Origin: Actinomycetota bacterium
Lineage (GTDB): Bacteria; Actinomycetota; Actinomycetes; Nanopelagicales; Nanopelagicaceae
NCBI GenBank assembly: GCA_947488645.1
Contig: CANLAC010000009.1
Location: 1-15,046, forward strand
DNA: 15,046 bases
Direction of reading: 5' to 3'
In this document: positions 1 to 7,617 of the stretch, one piece after another
How positions within the stretch are numbered: position 1 is the stretch's first letter
Layout of the letters: each line of letters starts with the position of its first letter
Notes under the pieces: generated by a model
Seen by the model: the letters and a program-made list of their open reading frames with translations, nothing else
The model's database searches: none
What the model was told of the DNA's origin: nothing
Translations under genes and position numbers: made by a program

Positions 1-141
1 GGTGAAATTTCTTTACTACACGATGGAACGGTTCGTCGCGGCTGGCTTTCATTGCAAATCATTTTCCTATCTGTCGTGCTAGTGATGGCACTTCCTGCCG
101 GTCGCCGTAAAAGTGAAATCTCCGAAGAGGAGCTCGCATGA
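1..141 (+). CDS. C-terminal end of a probable membrane glycosyltransferase (partial)
   Basis: Reading frame 1 is open from the left edge to a TGA at 139-141 and encodes 46 residues. The fragment holds one hydrophobic segment (about residues 15-32, around LQIIFLSVVLVMALP), then a basic GRRK stretch and an acidic tail. That is the end of a membrane protein with a short cytoplasmic tail. In actinobacteria a large membrane-bound family 2 glycosyltransferase commonly sits just upstream of DUF5719, and the tail looks like those proteins. The identity therefore rests mainly on context, since no catalytic domain is in the window. Its stop overlaps the next start as ATGA (138-141), indicating translational coupling. 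Confidence 0.5.
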   Translation, partial: GEISLLHDGTVRRGWLSLQIIFLSVVLVMALPAGRRKSEISEEELA

Positions 142-1442
142 AATTTGGTAGATCACTTGGATTTTTAGCTGCGCTAGTAAGCGCTTTGTGTATTGGAGCC
201 TTGCTCTCGGTTGCAGTAACCACGAAGAGTTATTCAGAGAGCTATCCATCAGTTGTCTGTCCACCAACTATTGCCGGACTTACTTCGCAAATCTCTCTCA
301 CTTCAAAAAAGACTCCTTTCCAGAGACTTCAAAACCGCACCACTAAAACAGCACCAGTCAAGGTTTTGCGCTTACCTGTTAATAAAGATTCATTGCTGTT
401 TAACTCTGAAGGTGTGGCCCCTGTTGTGTGGCAAAGCAAAGCATCTAGTTGGGCAGGCGGTGCGGTCTGTACCGGTCCTGCAATTTCTCAATGGTTTGTT
501 GGTGGCACGGCTGACATCACTACTCGTGGGCGTTTAATCGTCATTAATAGTGGGCTTAGTGACGCAGTTGTTGATATTCAAAGTTTTACTGAAAATGGGA
601 AACAACCACTTCGAACAATTACTGTTGTGTCAAGAAATTATCAAGTAATCCCAACAGACTCTCTAGCTCCTGGAGATAAATACTTGACCGTACATGTTGC
701 ACCGCGCTCAGGTCGTATCAATGCTTTTATGATTGACGAGCAAGGTAAGGGATTAAGTTCACTGGGTGGCGATCTTGTTAACTTCGCACCAACTGCTAGT
801 AAATCAGTGATGATTCCTGCAATTCCACATCAAATTAAAGATCGTTCAGCAGCTCTACCTCACACATTAAGAGTTTTGACCCCAGGTGATGTGGATGCAA
901 TTGTCACTGCAGAAGTTTTATCAGCAGATGGAGTCTTTGTGCCCGTCGGATTAACGTCACGATCAATAACCGCCGGCATTGTCACTGAGTTCCAGTTCAC
1001 ACCAAAGATCACCTCGGCTGTTTTAGCGATTCGAATTACTTCAACTGAACCAGTGGTAGCAGCTATTAAATCGACCGTGACTGTTTCTGGAAGAAAAGAT
1101 TTTGTGTGGAGCACCTCTGCGCCTGAACTTTTGCCATTAACAATTGCAATATCTGGATTAACCCCACTCGTTTCATTTGTGGGGGAGCGCATCAATGTTT
1201 CGCTGGATGTCACACTAAGTAATGGAAAAGTTGTAAGGAAAACCGTCAAAGGCACCGATATCGCAACCTGGCGCGCACCAGATGCAGCTCGTTCATTTAC
1301 TATTACAAAGGTCGGCCCTGACACCTTCGCTGGTGCTCTTGTATCTTCAGTCAATGGATATGGATACTTCCCAATAGCCCCTGGAAGCCTTCTAACAAAG
1401 ATTGAATTACCGGATTCAAATATTCGCGTCCTAAATCCCTGA
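138..1442 (+). CDS. DUF5719-family secreted or membrane-anchored protein
   Basis: This 434-residue protein begins with a basic N-terminus and a hydrophobic segment (about residues 7-27), so it is probably exported, either anchored or cleaved. The rest is Ser/Thr/Val-rich and predicted to be beta-rich, as expected for an extracytoplasmic protein. Two cysteines in the exported part (C41 in the VVCPP motif and C111 in AVCTGP) could form a disulfide. Length, the early Cys-Pro motif and the neighbours (glycosyltransferase upstream, DUF3499 and phosphomannomutase downstream) fit DUF5719, a family of unknown function. The ATG at 138 follows a purine-rich GAAGAGGAG ribosome site and overlaps the upstream stop. 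A link to envelope glycan assembly is inferred from context only. Confidence 0.65.
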   Translation: MKFGRSLGFLAALVSALCIGALLSVAVTTKSYSESYPSVVCPPTIAGLTSQISLTSKKTPFQRLQNRTTKTAPVKVLRLPVNKDSLLFNSEGVAPVVWQSKASSWAGGAVCTGPAISQWFVGGTADITTRGRLIVINSGLSDAVVDIQSFTENGKQPLRTITVVSRNYQVIPTDSLAPGDKYLTVHVAPRSGRINAFMIDEQGKGLSSLGGDLVNFAPTASKSVMIPAIPHQIKDRSAALPHTLRVLTPGDVDAIVTAEVLSADGVFVPVGLTSRSITAGIVTEFQFTPKITSAVLAIRITSTEPVVAAIKSTVTVSGRKDFVWSTSAPELLPLTIAISGLTPLVSFVGERINVSLDVTLSNGKVVRKTVKGTDIATWRAPDAARSFTITKVGPDTFAGALVSSVNGYGYFPIAPGSLLTKIELPDSNIRVLNP

Positions 1443-1471
1443 CAATCCCAAGATTTACACCTCTTTCCCAC

Positions 1472-1477
1472 TAATGT
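1472..1477 (+). promoter_or_regulatory. Possible -10 element giving a leaderless DUF3499 transcript
   Basis: TAATGT fits the TANNNT -10 pattern and ends 7 bases before the ATG at 1485. No Shine-Dalgarno sequence lies between them, and no convincing -35 is visible at normal spacing. The arrangement is what a leaderless actinobacterial mRNA would show. It is weak evidence by itself, because six-base AT-rich matches are common. Confidence 0.3.
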
Positions 1478-1484
1478 TTAATGT

Positions 1485-1850
1485 ATGAGAACACAAGGTA
1501 GCCGTGGCTGCTCCCGTGCTGGGTGCAGATCCCAGGCAACGATGACACTTACCTATGTGTACTCCGAATCCACTGCTGTTGTTGGTCCACTTGCTACATA
1601 TTCTGAACCTCATGCATACGATCTTTGCGCAGTCCATGGCGCACGGTTAAAGGTTCCTCACGGCTGGAATGTGATCAAACAAGAACTTGATGGTCAAACA
1701 CAAGGGCCATCAGATGATGATTTGATGGCGATTGCAGATGCTGTTCGAGAAGTTGCTCTGAAAGAAATTCCAGAAGAAACACCTACTGAAAGTTCATCGG
1801 CGCAACAGCAAATTGGTCGTCGCGGACACTTACGCGCTGTTCCTTCTTAG
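1485..1850 (+). CDS. DUF3499-family small Cys-containing protein
   Basis: This 121-residue protein matches the actinobacterial DUF3499 family (Rv3258c-like). It has an N-terminal C9-x4-C14 pair in the CSRAGC motif, then the hallmark TLTYVYSESTAVVGPLATY block, then EPHAYDLCAVHGARL with a further Cys and His, and PHGWNV. The paired Cys and later Cys/His look like a small metal (probably zinc) site, which is inference. The last third is acidic and low in complexity and ends in the basic RRGHLRAVPS, also typical of the family. Function is unknown. It sits 9 bases upstream of the phosphomannomutase, whose ribosome site overlaps its stop codon, so the two are probably co-transcribed. The metallopeptidase gene often found beside this family is not present here. 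Confidence 0.85.
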   Translation: MRTQGSRGCSRAGCRSQATMTLTYVYSESTAVVGPLATYSEPHAYDLCAVHGARLKVPHGWNVIKQELDGQTQGPSDDDLMAIADAVREVALKEIPEETPTESSSAQQQIGRRGHLRAVPS

Positions 1851-1859
1851 GAAAATTTA

Positions 1860-3215
1860 GTGGACGAGTTCGCGCACATATTTAAAGCTTACGATATTCG
1901 CGGTTTAGTTGATGTTGAAATTGATGTTGATTTTGCATTTGCAACAGGTGTTGCCTTTGCTCGATTTCTGCAGATAGAAAGAGAACCCGGAACAATTGTT
2001 ATCGGGGAAGACATGCGTCCATCCTCACCATTATTAGCTGATGCATTCTCGGCAGGTGCAACTTCACTTGGAATGGATGTCATTCGCATTGGGTTGGCTT
2101 CAACAGACATGCTGTATTTCGCATCTGGAAAATTGGGATTACCGGGTGCCATGTTTACAGCAAGCCATAATCCTGCTGAGTACAACGGAATAAAACTGTG
2201 CTTTAGTAGTGCTAGACCTATAGGTAAGGAATCTGGTCTTGTAACGATTGAGAAATTTGTGCGTGAGGGATCACCTCTAGCACTTGGTGGTATCGGTGTA
2301 GAAAAACAGCGCAACATGCTTGAAGAGTATGTGGATCATTTATTAACACTTGTAGATATCAAAAATATCCGCCCACTCAAAATCATTGTTGATGCTGGCA
2401 ACGGTATGGCTGGCCACACCGCCCCTGCAATCTTTGCTCGACTCAATTGTGAAGTTATTCCTATGTACTTTGAACTAGATGGGACATTTCCCAACCATGA
2501 AGCAAACCCGCTTGATGAAACAACTTTGACTGATTTGAAAAAAGCAATGATCGATCAGAAAGCAGATCTTGGTTTGGCATTTGATGGAGATGCAGATCGT
2601 TGCTTCTTGGTTGATGAACGAGGAATTGCTGTTAATCCCTCAGCACTCACATCATTAATTGCTCATCGCGAATTAATTAAACGACCAGGCTCTTCCATCA
2701 TTTATAACTTAATTTCATCTCGCGCTGTTCAAGAAGTTATCGATGAGAATGGCGGAGTGGGATTGCGCAGCCGCGTTGGCCACTCTTATATTAAGAAAAT
2801 GATGGCCGAAAGCGGTGCTATTTTTGGTGGTGAACATTCAGGGCACTTCTACTTCAAAGAGTTCTGGCGCGCAGATTCTGGAGCTCTTGCTGCCTTACAT
2901 GCAATTGCAGCGTTAGGTGAAAGTGACACAACAATGTCAGCCTTGCTCGCCCCATATAACCGATATGTCATAAGTGGTGAAATAAATTCAAAGGTTGCAG
3001 ATACTAAAAGAGCAACAGAGCAGGTTGAAAAAAGTTATTCATCGGATCAGGTCACAATCGATCATCTAGATGGACTCACCGTTAATGGGGACACCTGGTG
3101 GTTTAACCTTCGCCCATCAAATACCGAGCCATTGCTTCGACTCAATGTTGAGGCTTCAACGCAGGCTCAAATGGAGACCGTGCGTGATGCGGTTCTCTCG
3201 CTTATTCGTAGCTAA
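1860..3215 (+). CDS. manB: Phosphomannomutase/phosphoglucomutase (alpha-D-phosphohexomutase)
   Basis: This cytoplasmic enzyme interconverts hexose 6-phosphate and hexose 1-phosphate, probably supplying mannose 1-phosphate for GDP-mannose. All four family motifs are visible. The phosphoserine loop TASHNP has catalytic S102. The metal-binding DGDADR holds D242, D244 and D246. The sugar-recognition loop GGEHSGH spans 323-329. The phosphate-binding RPSNTEP spans 418-424. At 451 residues it is full length, and GEHSG with the KAYDIRG N-terminus favours the PMM/PGM type over glucosamine mutase. The start is GTG; AGGAAA overlapping the DUF3499 stop serves as ribosome site. In M. tuberculosis the same neighbourhood carries manB near DUF3499, with manA following; manA is absent here. 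Substrate preference (mannose, glucose or both) cannot be read from sequence. Confidence 0.92.
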   Translation: MDEFAHIFKAYDIRGLVDVEIDVDFAFATGVAFARFLQIEREPGTIVIGEDMRPSSPLLADAFSAGATSLGMDVIRIGLASTDMLYFASGKLGLPGAMFTASHNPAEYNGIKLCFSSARPIGKESGLVTIEKFVREGSPLALGGIGVEKQRNMLEEYVDHLLTLVDIKNIRPLKIIVDAGNGMAGHTAPAIFARLNCEVIPMYFELDGTFPNHEANPLDETTLTDLKKAMIDQKADLGLAFDGDADRCFLVDERGIAVNPSALTSLIAHRELIKRPGSSIIYNLISSRAVQEVIDENGGVGLRSRVGHSYIKKMMAESGAIFGGEHSGHFYFKEFWRADSGALAALHAIAALGESDTTMSALLAPYNRYVISGEINSKVADTKRATEQVEKSYSSDQVTIDHLDGLTVNGDTWWFNLRPSNTEPLLRLNVEASTQAQMETVRDAVLSLIRS

Positions 3216-3238
3216 TTCCCGTTTTCCGTTAGAGAGTT

Positions 3239-3298
3239 TAAGCGTGTGGCGGTAATCTTTACCCATAGTCGCCTAGCACTGTAGAGCCCTACGCCTTA
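3239..3298 (+). other. Foldable leader upstream of the SAH hydrolase gene
   Basis: The 125-base gap between manB and the SAH hydrolase gene contains nested inverted repeats. An outer stem pairs TAAGCGT (3239-3245) with ACGCCTTA (3291-3298), 7 pairs with one bulged base. An inner stem pairs GGCG (3248-3251) with CGCC (3270-3273). A short perfect hairpin is GGTAA-TCT-TTACC (3251-3263). GTAG/CTAC (3281-3292) could compete with the outer stem. I do not recognise the consensus of the SAH or SAM riboswitch classes. It may be a cis-regulatory leader, a 3' processing structure of manB, or chance pairing; this is a hand fold only. Confidence 0.3.
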
Positions 3299-3328
3299 GG
3301 TACCCAAACAATTCTTTGAATACCACTT

Positions 3329-3334
3329 AAGGAG
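3329..3334 (+). promoter_or_regulatory. Strong ribosome binding site fixing a GTG start
   Basis: AAGGAG lies 6 bases before GTG at 3341. This near-perfect Shine-Dalgarno sequence settles the SAH hydrolase start and suggests high expression. Most other genes in the window have weak or no such site. Confidence 0.8.
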
Positions 3335-3340
3335 AAATAC

Positions 3341-4627
3341 GTGAACGTTCCAGTAACAGCAACTCTTCCAGCACACGACATTGCAGATGCATCATTAGCT
3401 GCAGAAGGCAAGAAGAAGATTGAATGGGCAGAGCGCAACATGCCTGTCCTTGCTCAAATTCGTGAGCGCTTTGAAAAGTCACAACCATTTGCAGGAGTAC
3501 GTATTTCTGCATGTATGCACGTAACAACTGAAACAGCTAACTTGATGCGTGTACTAAAAGCAGGCGGCGCAGAGATCGCACTTTGTGCTTCAAACCCACT
3601 GTCAACACAAGATGACACTGCAGCAGCACTAGTACACGAATACGGAATTTCAGTTTTTGCTCGCAACGCAGTTGACCGCGATGGTTACTACAAGCACATT
3701 AACGCTGCTCTAGATATCGAGCCTCACCAAGTATTTGATGATGGTTGCGATCTAGTAAACACTCTTCACACAACACGTAAAGAATTGATTCCAGGTATCA
3801 CTGGTGGTTGCGAAGAGACAACAACTGGCGTAATCCGTCTTAACCAAATGGCAAAAGATGGCGCACTTCAGTTCCCAATGATTGCTGTTAACGACACTGA
3901 TACAAAGCACATGTTTGATAACCGTTACGGAACAGGTCAATCAACACTGGATGCTGTATTCCGCGCAACAAACTTCTTGCTTGCAGGTCGCGTAGTAGTT
4001 GTTGCTGGCTTTGGATACTGCGGTAAGGGTGTTGCAGAACGCGCAAAGGGAATGGGCGCAGATGTAGTGGTTACTGAAATTGATCCAACAAAAGCACTAG
4101 ATGCAATGATGCAAGGCTTCCGTGTGATGCCGATGCTTGATGCAGCAAAGCTTGGCGATGTGTTTATTACCGTTACTGGTAACCGCGATGTATTGCGCGA
4201 TGAGCACTTTGCAGTAATGAAGGATGGCGCGATTATGGCTAACTCAGGCCACTTCGACATCGAAATCGATGTTGCATGGCTAGAGCAGAACGCTAAGAAG
4301 AAGAATGCAAAGATGCGCCACCAAACTGATGAATATGTCTTGGCAGATGGACGCCGCTTGCTACTTCTTGCAGAAGGACGCCTTGTTAACCTAGGGGCAG
4401 CAGAGGGTCACCCAGCATCAGTTATGGATATGTCATTCTCTGATCAGGCACTTACTGCTGAATACCTTGTTAAGGAAGCAAAGAACTTAAAGCCTGGTGT
4501 TCATGAAGTTCCTTCATACATCGATAAGGAAGTTGCTGCACTTAAGTTGATCAGCATGGGCGGTCGCATTGACGTTCTAACTCCTGCGCAGGATATGTAC
4601 CTGAACTCTTGGGAGCACGGTAGCTAA
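3341..4627 (+). CDS. ahcY: Adenosylhomocysteinase, short archaeal/Thermotoga-like form
   Basis: This NAD-dependent enzyme hydrolyses S-adenosylhomocysteine to adenosine and homocysteine, relieving methyltransferase product inhibition. Catalytic positions are present: D134 in DDGCD, E159 in CEETTTG, and K189 and D193 in TDTKHMFDNRYG. The NAD-binding turn is GFGYCG (G223, G225, G228). The protein has 428 residues, whereas typical actinobacterial SahH has about 485-490 with an internal insertion and a C-terminal KPDHYRY-like tail. Here the insertion is missing, the loop reads NRYGTGQS, GFRVMPM follows the Rossmann fold, and the end is TPAQDMYLNSWEHGS. These are marks of the archaeal/Thermotoga branch as I recall it. 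Some members of that branch prefer S-inosylhomocysteine, so substrate is not fully certain. The stop overlaps the mtrA start by one base. Confidence 0.93.
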   Translation: MNVPVTATLPAHDIADASLAAEGKKKIEWAERNMPVLAQIRERFEKSQPFAGVRISACMHVTTETANLMRVLKAGGAEIALCASNPLSTQDDTAAALVHEYGISVFARNAVDRDGYYKHINAALDIEPHQVFDDGCDLVNTLHTTRKELIPGITGGCEETTTGVIRLNQMAKDGALQFPMIAVNDTDTKHMFDNRYGTGQSTLDAVFRATNFLLAGRVVVVAGFGYCGKGVAERAKGMGADVVVTEIDPTKALDAMMQGFRVMPMLDAAKLGDVFITVTGNRDVLRDEHFAVMKDGAIMANSGHFDIEIDVAWLEQNAKKKNAKMRHQTDEYVLADGRRLLLLAEGRLVNLGAAEGHPASVMDMSFSDQALTAEYLVKEAKNLKPGVHEVPSYIDKEVAALKLISMGGRIDVLTPAQDMYLNSWEHGS

Positions 4628-5313
4628 TGACTTTAGTCATGGTCGTCGATGACGACCAGGATCTTGCGGAGATGCTCGGCATTGTTTTAACAGGTGCCGG
4701 CATCGACGTAGATCTAGTAAGTCGTGGTGATGAGGTTATGGATGTTTTCCGTAACAATCCACCAGATTTAGTGTTGTTGGATGTTATGTTGCCTGGCCTT
4801 GATGGAATTGAAGTATGCAAATTAATTCGAGCAGAATCAATGGTTCCAATCGTCATGCTTTCGGCTAAAGGTGACACGCAAGATGTTGTTGCAGGCCTAG
4901 AGGCTGGTGCTGATGATTACATGGTTAAACCATTTCGCCATCCATCAGAATTAATCGCCCGTATTAAAACTCGTCTGCGCCGGACAAATGCAGATGTTCT
5001 TGGTCTACTCACAATTGGTGATTTAGCAATTGATGTCCAGGCACATCAGGTTTTGCGTGCCGGGAAGCAGATTGCATTAACTCGACTTGAATTTGATTTA
5101 CTCGTTGCCTTGGCAAAAGAGCCAGGTCGCGTGTTTACTCGGGATGCATTGCTCAGTGAGGTGTGGGGTTATCGTCATTCCACAGATACTCGTTTGGTAA
5201 ATGTCCACGTTCAACGTTTGCGTTCCAAGATTGAACACGATGCCGAGCATCCTGAAATTGTCATCACGATTCGCGGTGTTGGCTACAAAGCTGGAGTCAT
5301 GGGCGGTTCCTAA
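4627..5313 (+). CDS. mtrA: Response regulator MtrA (OmpR/PhoB family)
   Basis: MtrA is the DNA-binding regulator of the MtrA/MtrB system, which in actinobacteria controls cell division, wall metabolism and osmotic responses. The receiver domain (about residues 1-115) has the acidic pocket D8-D10, phosphoacceptor D52 in LLDVMLPG, a Ser at the switch position (S79) and K101 in MVKPF. The winged-helix domain (about 125-225) carries EFDLLVALAKEPGRVFTRD, WGYRH, DTRLVNVHVQRLR and the terminal RGVGYKAG, almost identical to the M. tuberculosis protein as I recall it. Length (228) is normal. The start ATG shares its A with the SAH hydrolase stop (TAATG), and only a weak GGGAG lies upstream, so translation is likely coupled. 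tmk, which lies between sahH and mtrA in mycobacteria, is missing. Confidence 0.96.
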   Translation: MTLVMVVDDDQDLAEMLGIVLTGAGIDVDLVSRGDEVMDVFRNNPPDLVLLDVMLPGLDGIEVCKLIRAESMVPIVMLSAKGDTQDVVAGLEAGADDYMVKPFRHPSELIARIKTRLRRTNADVLGLLTIGDLAIDVQAHQVLRAGKQIALTRLEFDLLVALAKEPGRVFTRDALLSEVWGYRHSTDTRLVNVHVQRLRSKIEHDAEHPEIVITIRGVGYKAGVMGGS

Positions 5314-5315
5314 CC

Positions 5316-6866
5316 ATGAACCGTTTTTTCTGGAAGGCTCGCAACTCCCTTGCGTTCAAGGTAATTCTTTCGACAGTAATTCTCTCTCTTGGTGTTGTCT
5401 GGATTACTGGATCAGCCCTTAATTCACGTCTATCTAGCGGTATTAGAGAAGTAAACCTGAACTCTGCAATAGTCGAAGCACGTTCTACTATTTTTACCGC
5501 TGATTATCGTTTCTTACTTGCCCAAGGTGAAAAGGATTCAATCGTTCAAAAAGTTGTTGACGACGTTATTAGCTCTGCAACAACAATTACATCAAATGAA
5601 AACACACGCGAAGTAGTTTTCGTTCGCAGCCCGGGCAATACAAGAATTATGAACTATGAGATTGCCTCTAACTTGCTTGATCCAGAAACAATTCCAGAAT
5701 CTTTAAGTAAGCGTGTTCGTAAATCTGATGACATCGTTTGGCAGTACGCCACTATGCGTTACTTGCAGGGTGCAAGCGTTCCAGGATTAGCTATTGGTCA
5801 AAAAGTGCAGATACCAAATGCAGGTCAATACGAAATGTATATTGTTTTTTCCCTGGCTAATGAAGAGAAGACTCTCAACCTAATTGGTACTTACCTACTT
5901 ATTGCCGGCCTTATTTTGCTACTTTTGATCACATTGATTACCTGGGTTGTAGTGCGACAGGTGGTTAAACCTGTTCGTGAAGCGGCTCGAATTGCAACTG
6001 AATTTACTTCAGGAGATTTTAGGCAGCGAATGAAGGTGTATTCACAGGATGAAATATCTACCCTCGGCCACGCATTCAATGAGATGGCAGAGTCACTTGA
6101 GAAACAAATTGCAAGATTAGAAAACTTGTCTCGCGTGCAGCAGCGCTTCGTGTCAGATGTTTCACACGAATTGCGTACTCCTCTCACGACTTTACGTATG
6201 GCATCTGAGGTAATTGCTGCCTCGAAAGAAAGTTTTGACCCAACAGTTGCCCGTAGTAGTGAATTATTGGTGGCACAACTAGATCGCTTCGAGCGGTTGC
6301 TTGAAGATTTGCTGGAAGTTTCACGGTTTGATGCAGAGGTTGCCGTTCTTGAAGCGGTTGATTTCGATATTGTGCAGCTTGTTAATCGCTGTGCAGAAGA
6401 TTTGGCACTTGTTGCAAGAGAGAGAAAGACAGAGATATTCGTTAAGTCCGCAGAGCCTGTAATCATGATTAAGGCTGATATCCGTCGTGTTGAGCGTATT
6501 TTGCGCAATCTCTTGGCCAATGCCATTGATCACGCAGAAGAGGCGCAGATCGATGTGCAGATTGCAGCAAGTGAACGTGATGTCGCAATTGGTGTTCGCG
6601 ATTACGGCGTAGGTCTTGATGAAAACTCTTTGACTAGAGTATTTGACCGCTTCTGGCGCGCAGATCCTTCACGAGCGCGTACACGTGGGGGCACTGGACT
6701 TGGTCTTTCCATCGCTTTAGAAGATGCACGCTTACACAATGGTGAACTTGAAGCGTGGGGACGTCCTGGCAGAGGAGCCCACTTTGTTGTTACTTTGCCC
6801 CGTAAAACTTGGGAGTCAATTGATCAACGTCTAATCGCGCTGCACCCGGAAGATTACACAGCTTAA
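5316..6866 (+). CDS. mtrB: Sensor histidine kinase MtrB
   Basis: MtrB is the membrane kinase partner of MtrA, and starts 2 bases after the mtrA stop. Order: TM1 (about 14-33), an extracytoplasmic sensor region of about 150 residues, TM2 (about 189-212), HAMP linker (about 212-265), dimerisation domain with phosphoacceptor H284 in VSHELRTPLTTL, then the ATPase domain. That domain has an N-box around N398/N402, a G1 box DYGVGLD (from 429), an F-box VFDRFWRAD and a G2 box GGTGLGLSIA (from 458). All kinase motifs are intact. At 516 residues it is about 50 shorter than the M. tuberculosis protein (567 recalled). The lipoprotein gene lpqB, whose product interacts with MtrB in mycobacteria, does not follow; ComF comes next after 52 bases. 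Confidence 0.95.
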   Translation: MNRFFWKARNSLAFKVILSTVILSLGVVWITGSALNSRLSSGIREVNLNSAIVEARSTIFTADYRFLLAQGEKDSIVQKVVDDVISSATTITSNENTREVVFVRSPGNTRIMNYEIASNLLDPETIPESLSKRVRKSDDIVWQYATMRYLQGASVPGLAIGQKVQIPNAGQYEMYIVFSLANEEKTLNLIGTYLLIAGLILLLLITLITWVVVRQVVKPVREAARIATEFTSGDFRQRMKVYSQDEISTLGHAFNEMAESLEKQIARLENLSRVQQRFVSDVSHELRTPLTTLRMASEVIAASKESFDPTVARSSELLVAQLDRFERLLEDLLEVSRFDAEVAVLEAVDFDIVQLVNRCAEDLALVARERKTEIFVKSAEPVIMIKADIRRVERILRNLLANAIDHAEEAQIDVQIAASERDVAIGVRDYGVGLDENSLTRVFDRFWRADPSRARTRGGTGLGLSIALEDARLHNGELEAWGRPGRGAHFVVTLPRKTWESIDQRLIALHPEDYTA

Positions 6867-6918
6867 TTTCCACATAATTTCTTCAGATGCAAGAAGCGAG
6901 AATATTAGTGGGCACTAT

Positions 6919-7569
6919 GTGCAGATGCGCATTTTATCTGAGCTCTCACATCTAGTTTTTCCAACTAGATGTTATGGATGTAACGGATTGGGTCTAAGCA
7001 TTTGCACCATGTGTCGGCGGGAGTGGATCCCGCACTACTACAAGACTCGTGCCGGTGAAATAAGTGTTCACTCGGCTTTGATTTATACGCCAACAGCATC
7101 CAAGATCATTCTTGCTGCCAAAGAGAATGGATTGCAAGGCGCAGATGATTTGTTGATATCAGCAATTATTCATGTGCTAAATAAGGCTCGACTAGATAAA
7201 GGATATTTCACCCTCGTCCCAGTTCCGTCCAGTAATCAAGTGCAACGTGGTCGTGGTCGTAGTTTTATTGTTGATTTAACAAAGACCATTTCCAAGCAGA
7301 CTGGTATCGGCGTAAATGATTGCCTACAGATATCGCGTCGCGTTTCTGATCAAAGTGGTCTGACACGAGTTCAACGAATATCAAATATGCACGGAGCCTT
7401 TTCTTTAAAGCCAGGTTCCATACTTCGTGGTGATGCAATTGTGATTGATGATGTGGTCACAACGGGTGCGACCCTGCAAGAGGCGGCTAGGGCCCTGAAT
7501 TCGCAGGGTTTTCATGGCTTCGGCTCAGTTTGCGCGGTTACCGCCTGTGTGACTCAACCTCTACGATAA
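6919..7569 (+). CDS. ComF-family phosphoribosyltransferase-like protein
   Basis: This 216-residue protein has the ComF architecture. An N-terminal zinc-finger-like element has C18-x2-C21 and C29-x2-C32. A phosphoribosyltransferase fold follows, with PVPSS and a Q-x-GRGRS-like segment and the PRPP loop VIDDVVTTGAT (D177, D178, T181-G183). ComF in naturally competent bacteria helps internalised single-stranded DNA; elsewhere, including the mycobacterial homologue Rv3242c, the role is unclear. Position between mtrB and secA matches Rv3242c. The start is uncertain: GTG 6919 and the in-frame ATG 6925 are both possible and neither has a clear ribosome site. In many actinobacteria a hibernation-promoting factor gene follows, and it is absent here. 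Confidence 0.85.
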   Translation: MQMRILSELSHLVFPTRCYGCNGLGLSICTMCRREWIPHYYKTRAGEISVHSALIYTPTASKIILAAKENGLQGADDLLISAIIHVLNKARLDKGYFTLVPVPSSNQVQRGRGRSFIVDLTKTISKQTGIGVNDCLQISRRVSDQSGLTRVQRISNMHGAFSLKPGSILRGDAIVIDDVVTTGATLQEAARALNSQGFHGFGSVCAVTACVTQPLR

Positions 7570-7589
7570 GGGGGTGAAAAGGCACCCTC
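7570..7589 (+). terminator. GC-rich hairpin between comF and secA (no T-tract)
   Basis: GGGGGTG (7570-7576) pairs with CACCCTC (7583-7589) across a 6-base loop. This gives 7 pairs including one G-T, beginning directly after the comF stop. No run of T follows (the next bases are GGGGAGCC), so it is not a classical intrinsic terminator. It may be a T-less actinobacterial terminator, an mRNA processing or stability element, or a secA leader structure. Only the inverted repeat itself is seen. Confidence 0.35.
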
Positions 7590-7617
7590 GGGGAGCCGCG
7601 ATGAGAGGTAAGAATCA

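Noticed and set aside
860..1471. Long minus-strand open frame of 203 residues opposite the DUF5719 gene
   Set aside because: It lies wholly antisense to a convincing gene, has no recognisable motif and no ribosome site; it is a shadow frame.
3251..3263. GGTAA-TCT-TTACC hairpin as an intrinsic terminator of manB
   Set aside because: Only five pairs, weak GC content, and no T-run after it.
5891..6526. Minus-strand open frame of 211 residues opposite mtrB
   Set aside because: Ser/Arg-rich composition typical of the reverse frame of a coding gene; mtrB on the other strand has all kinase motifs.
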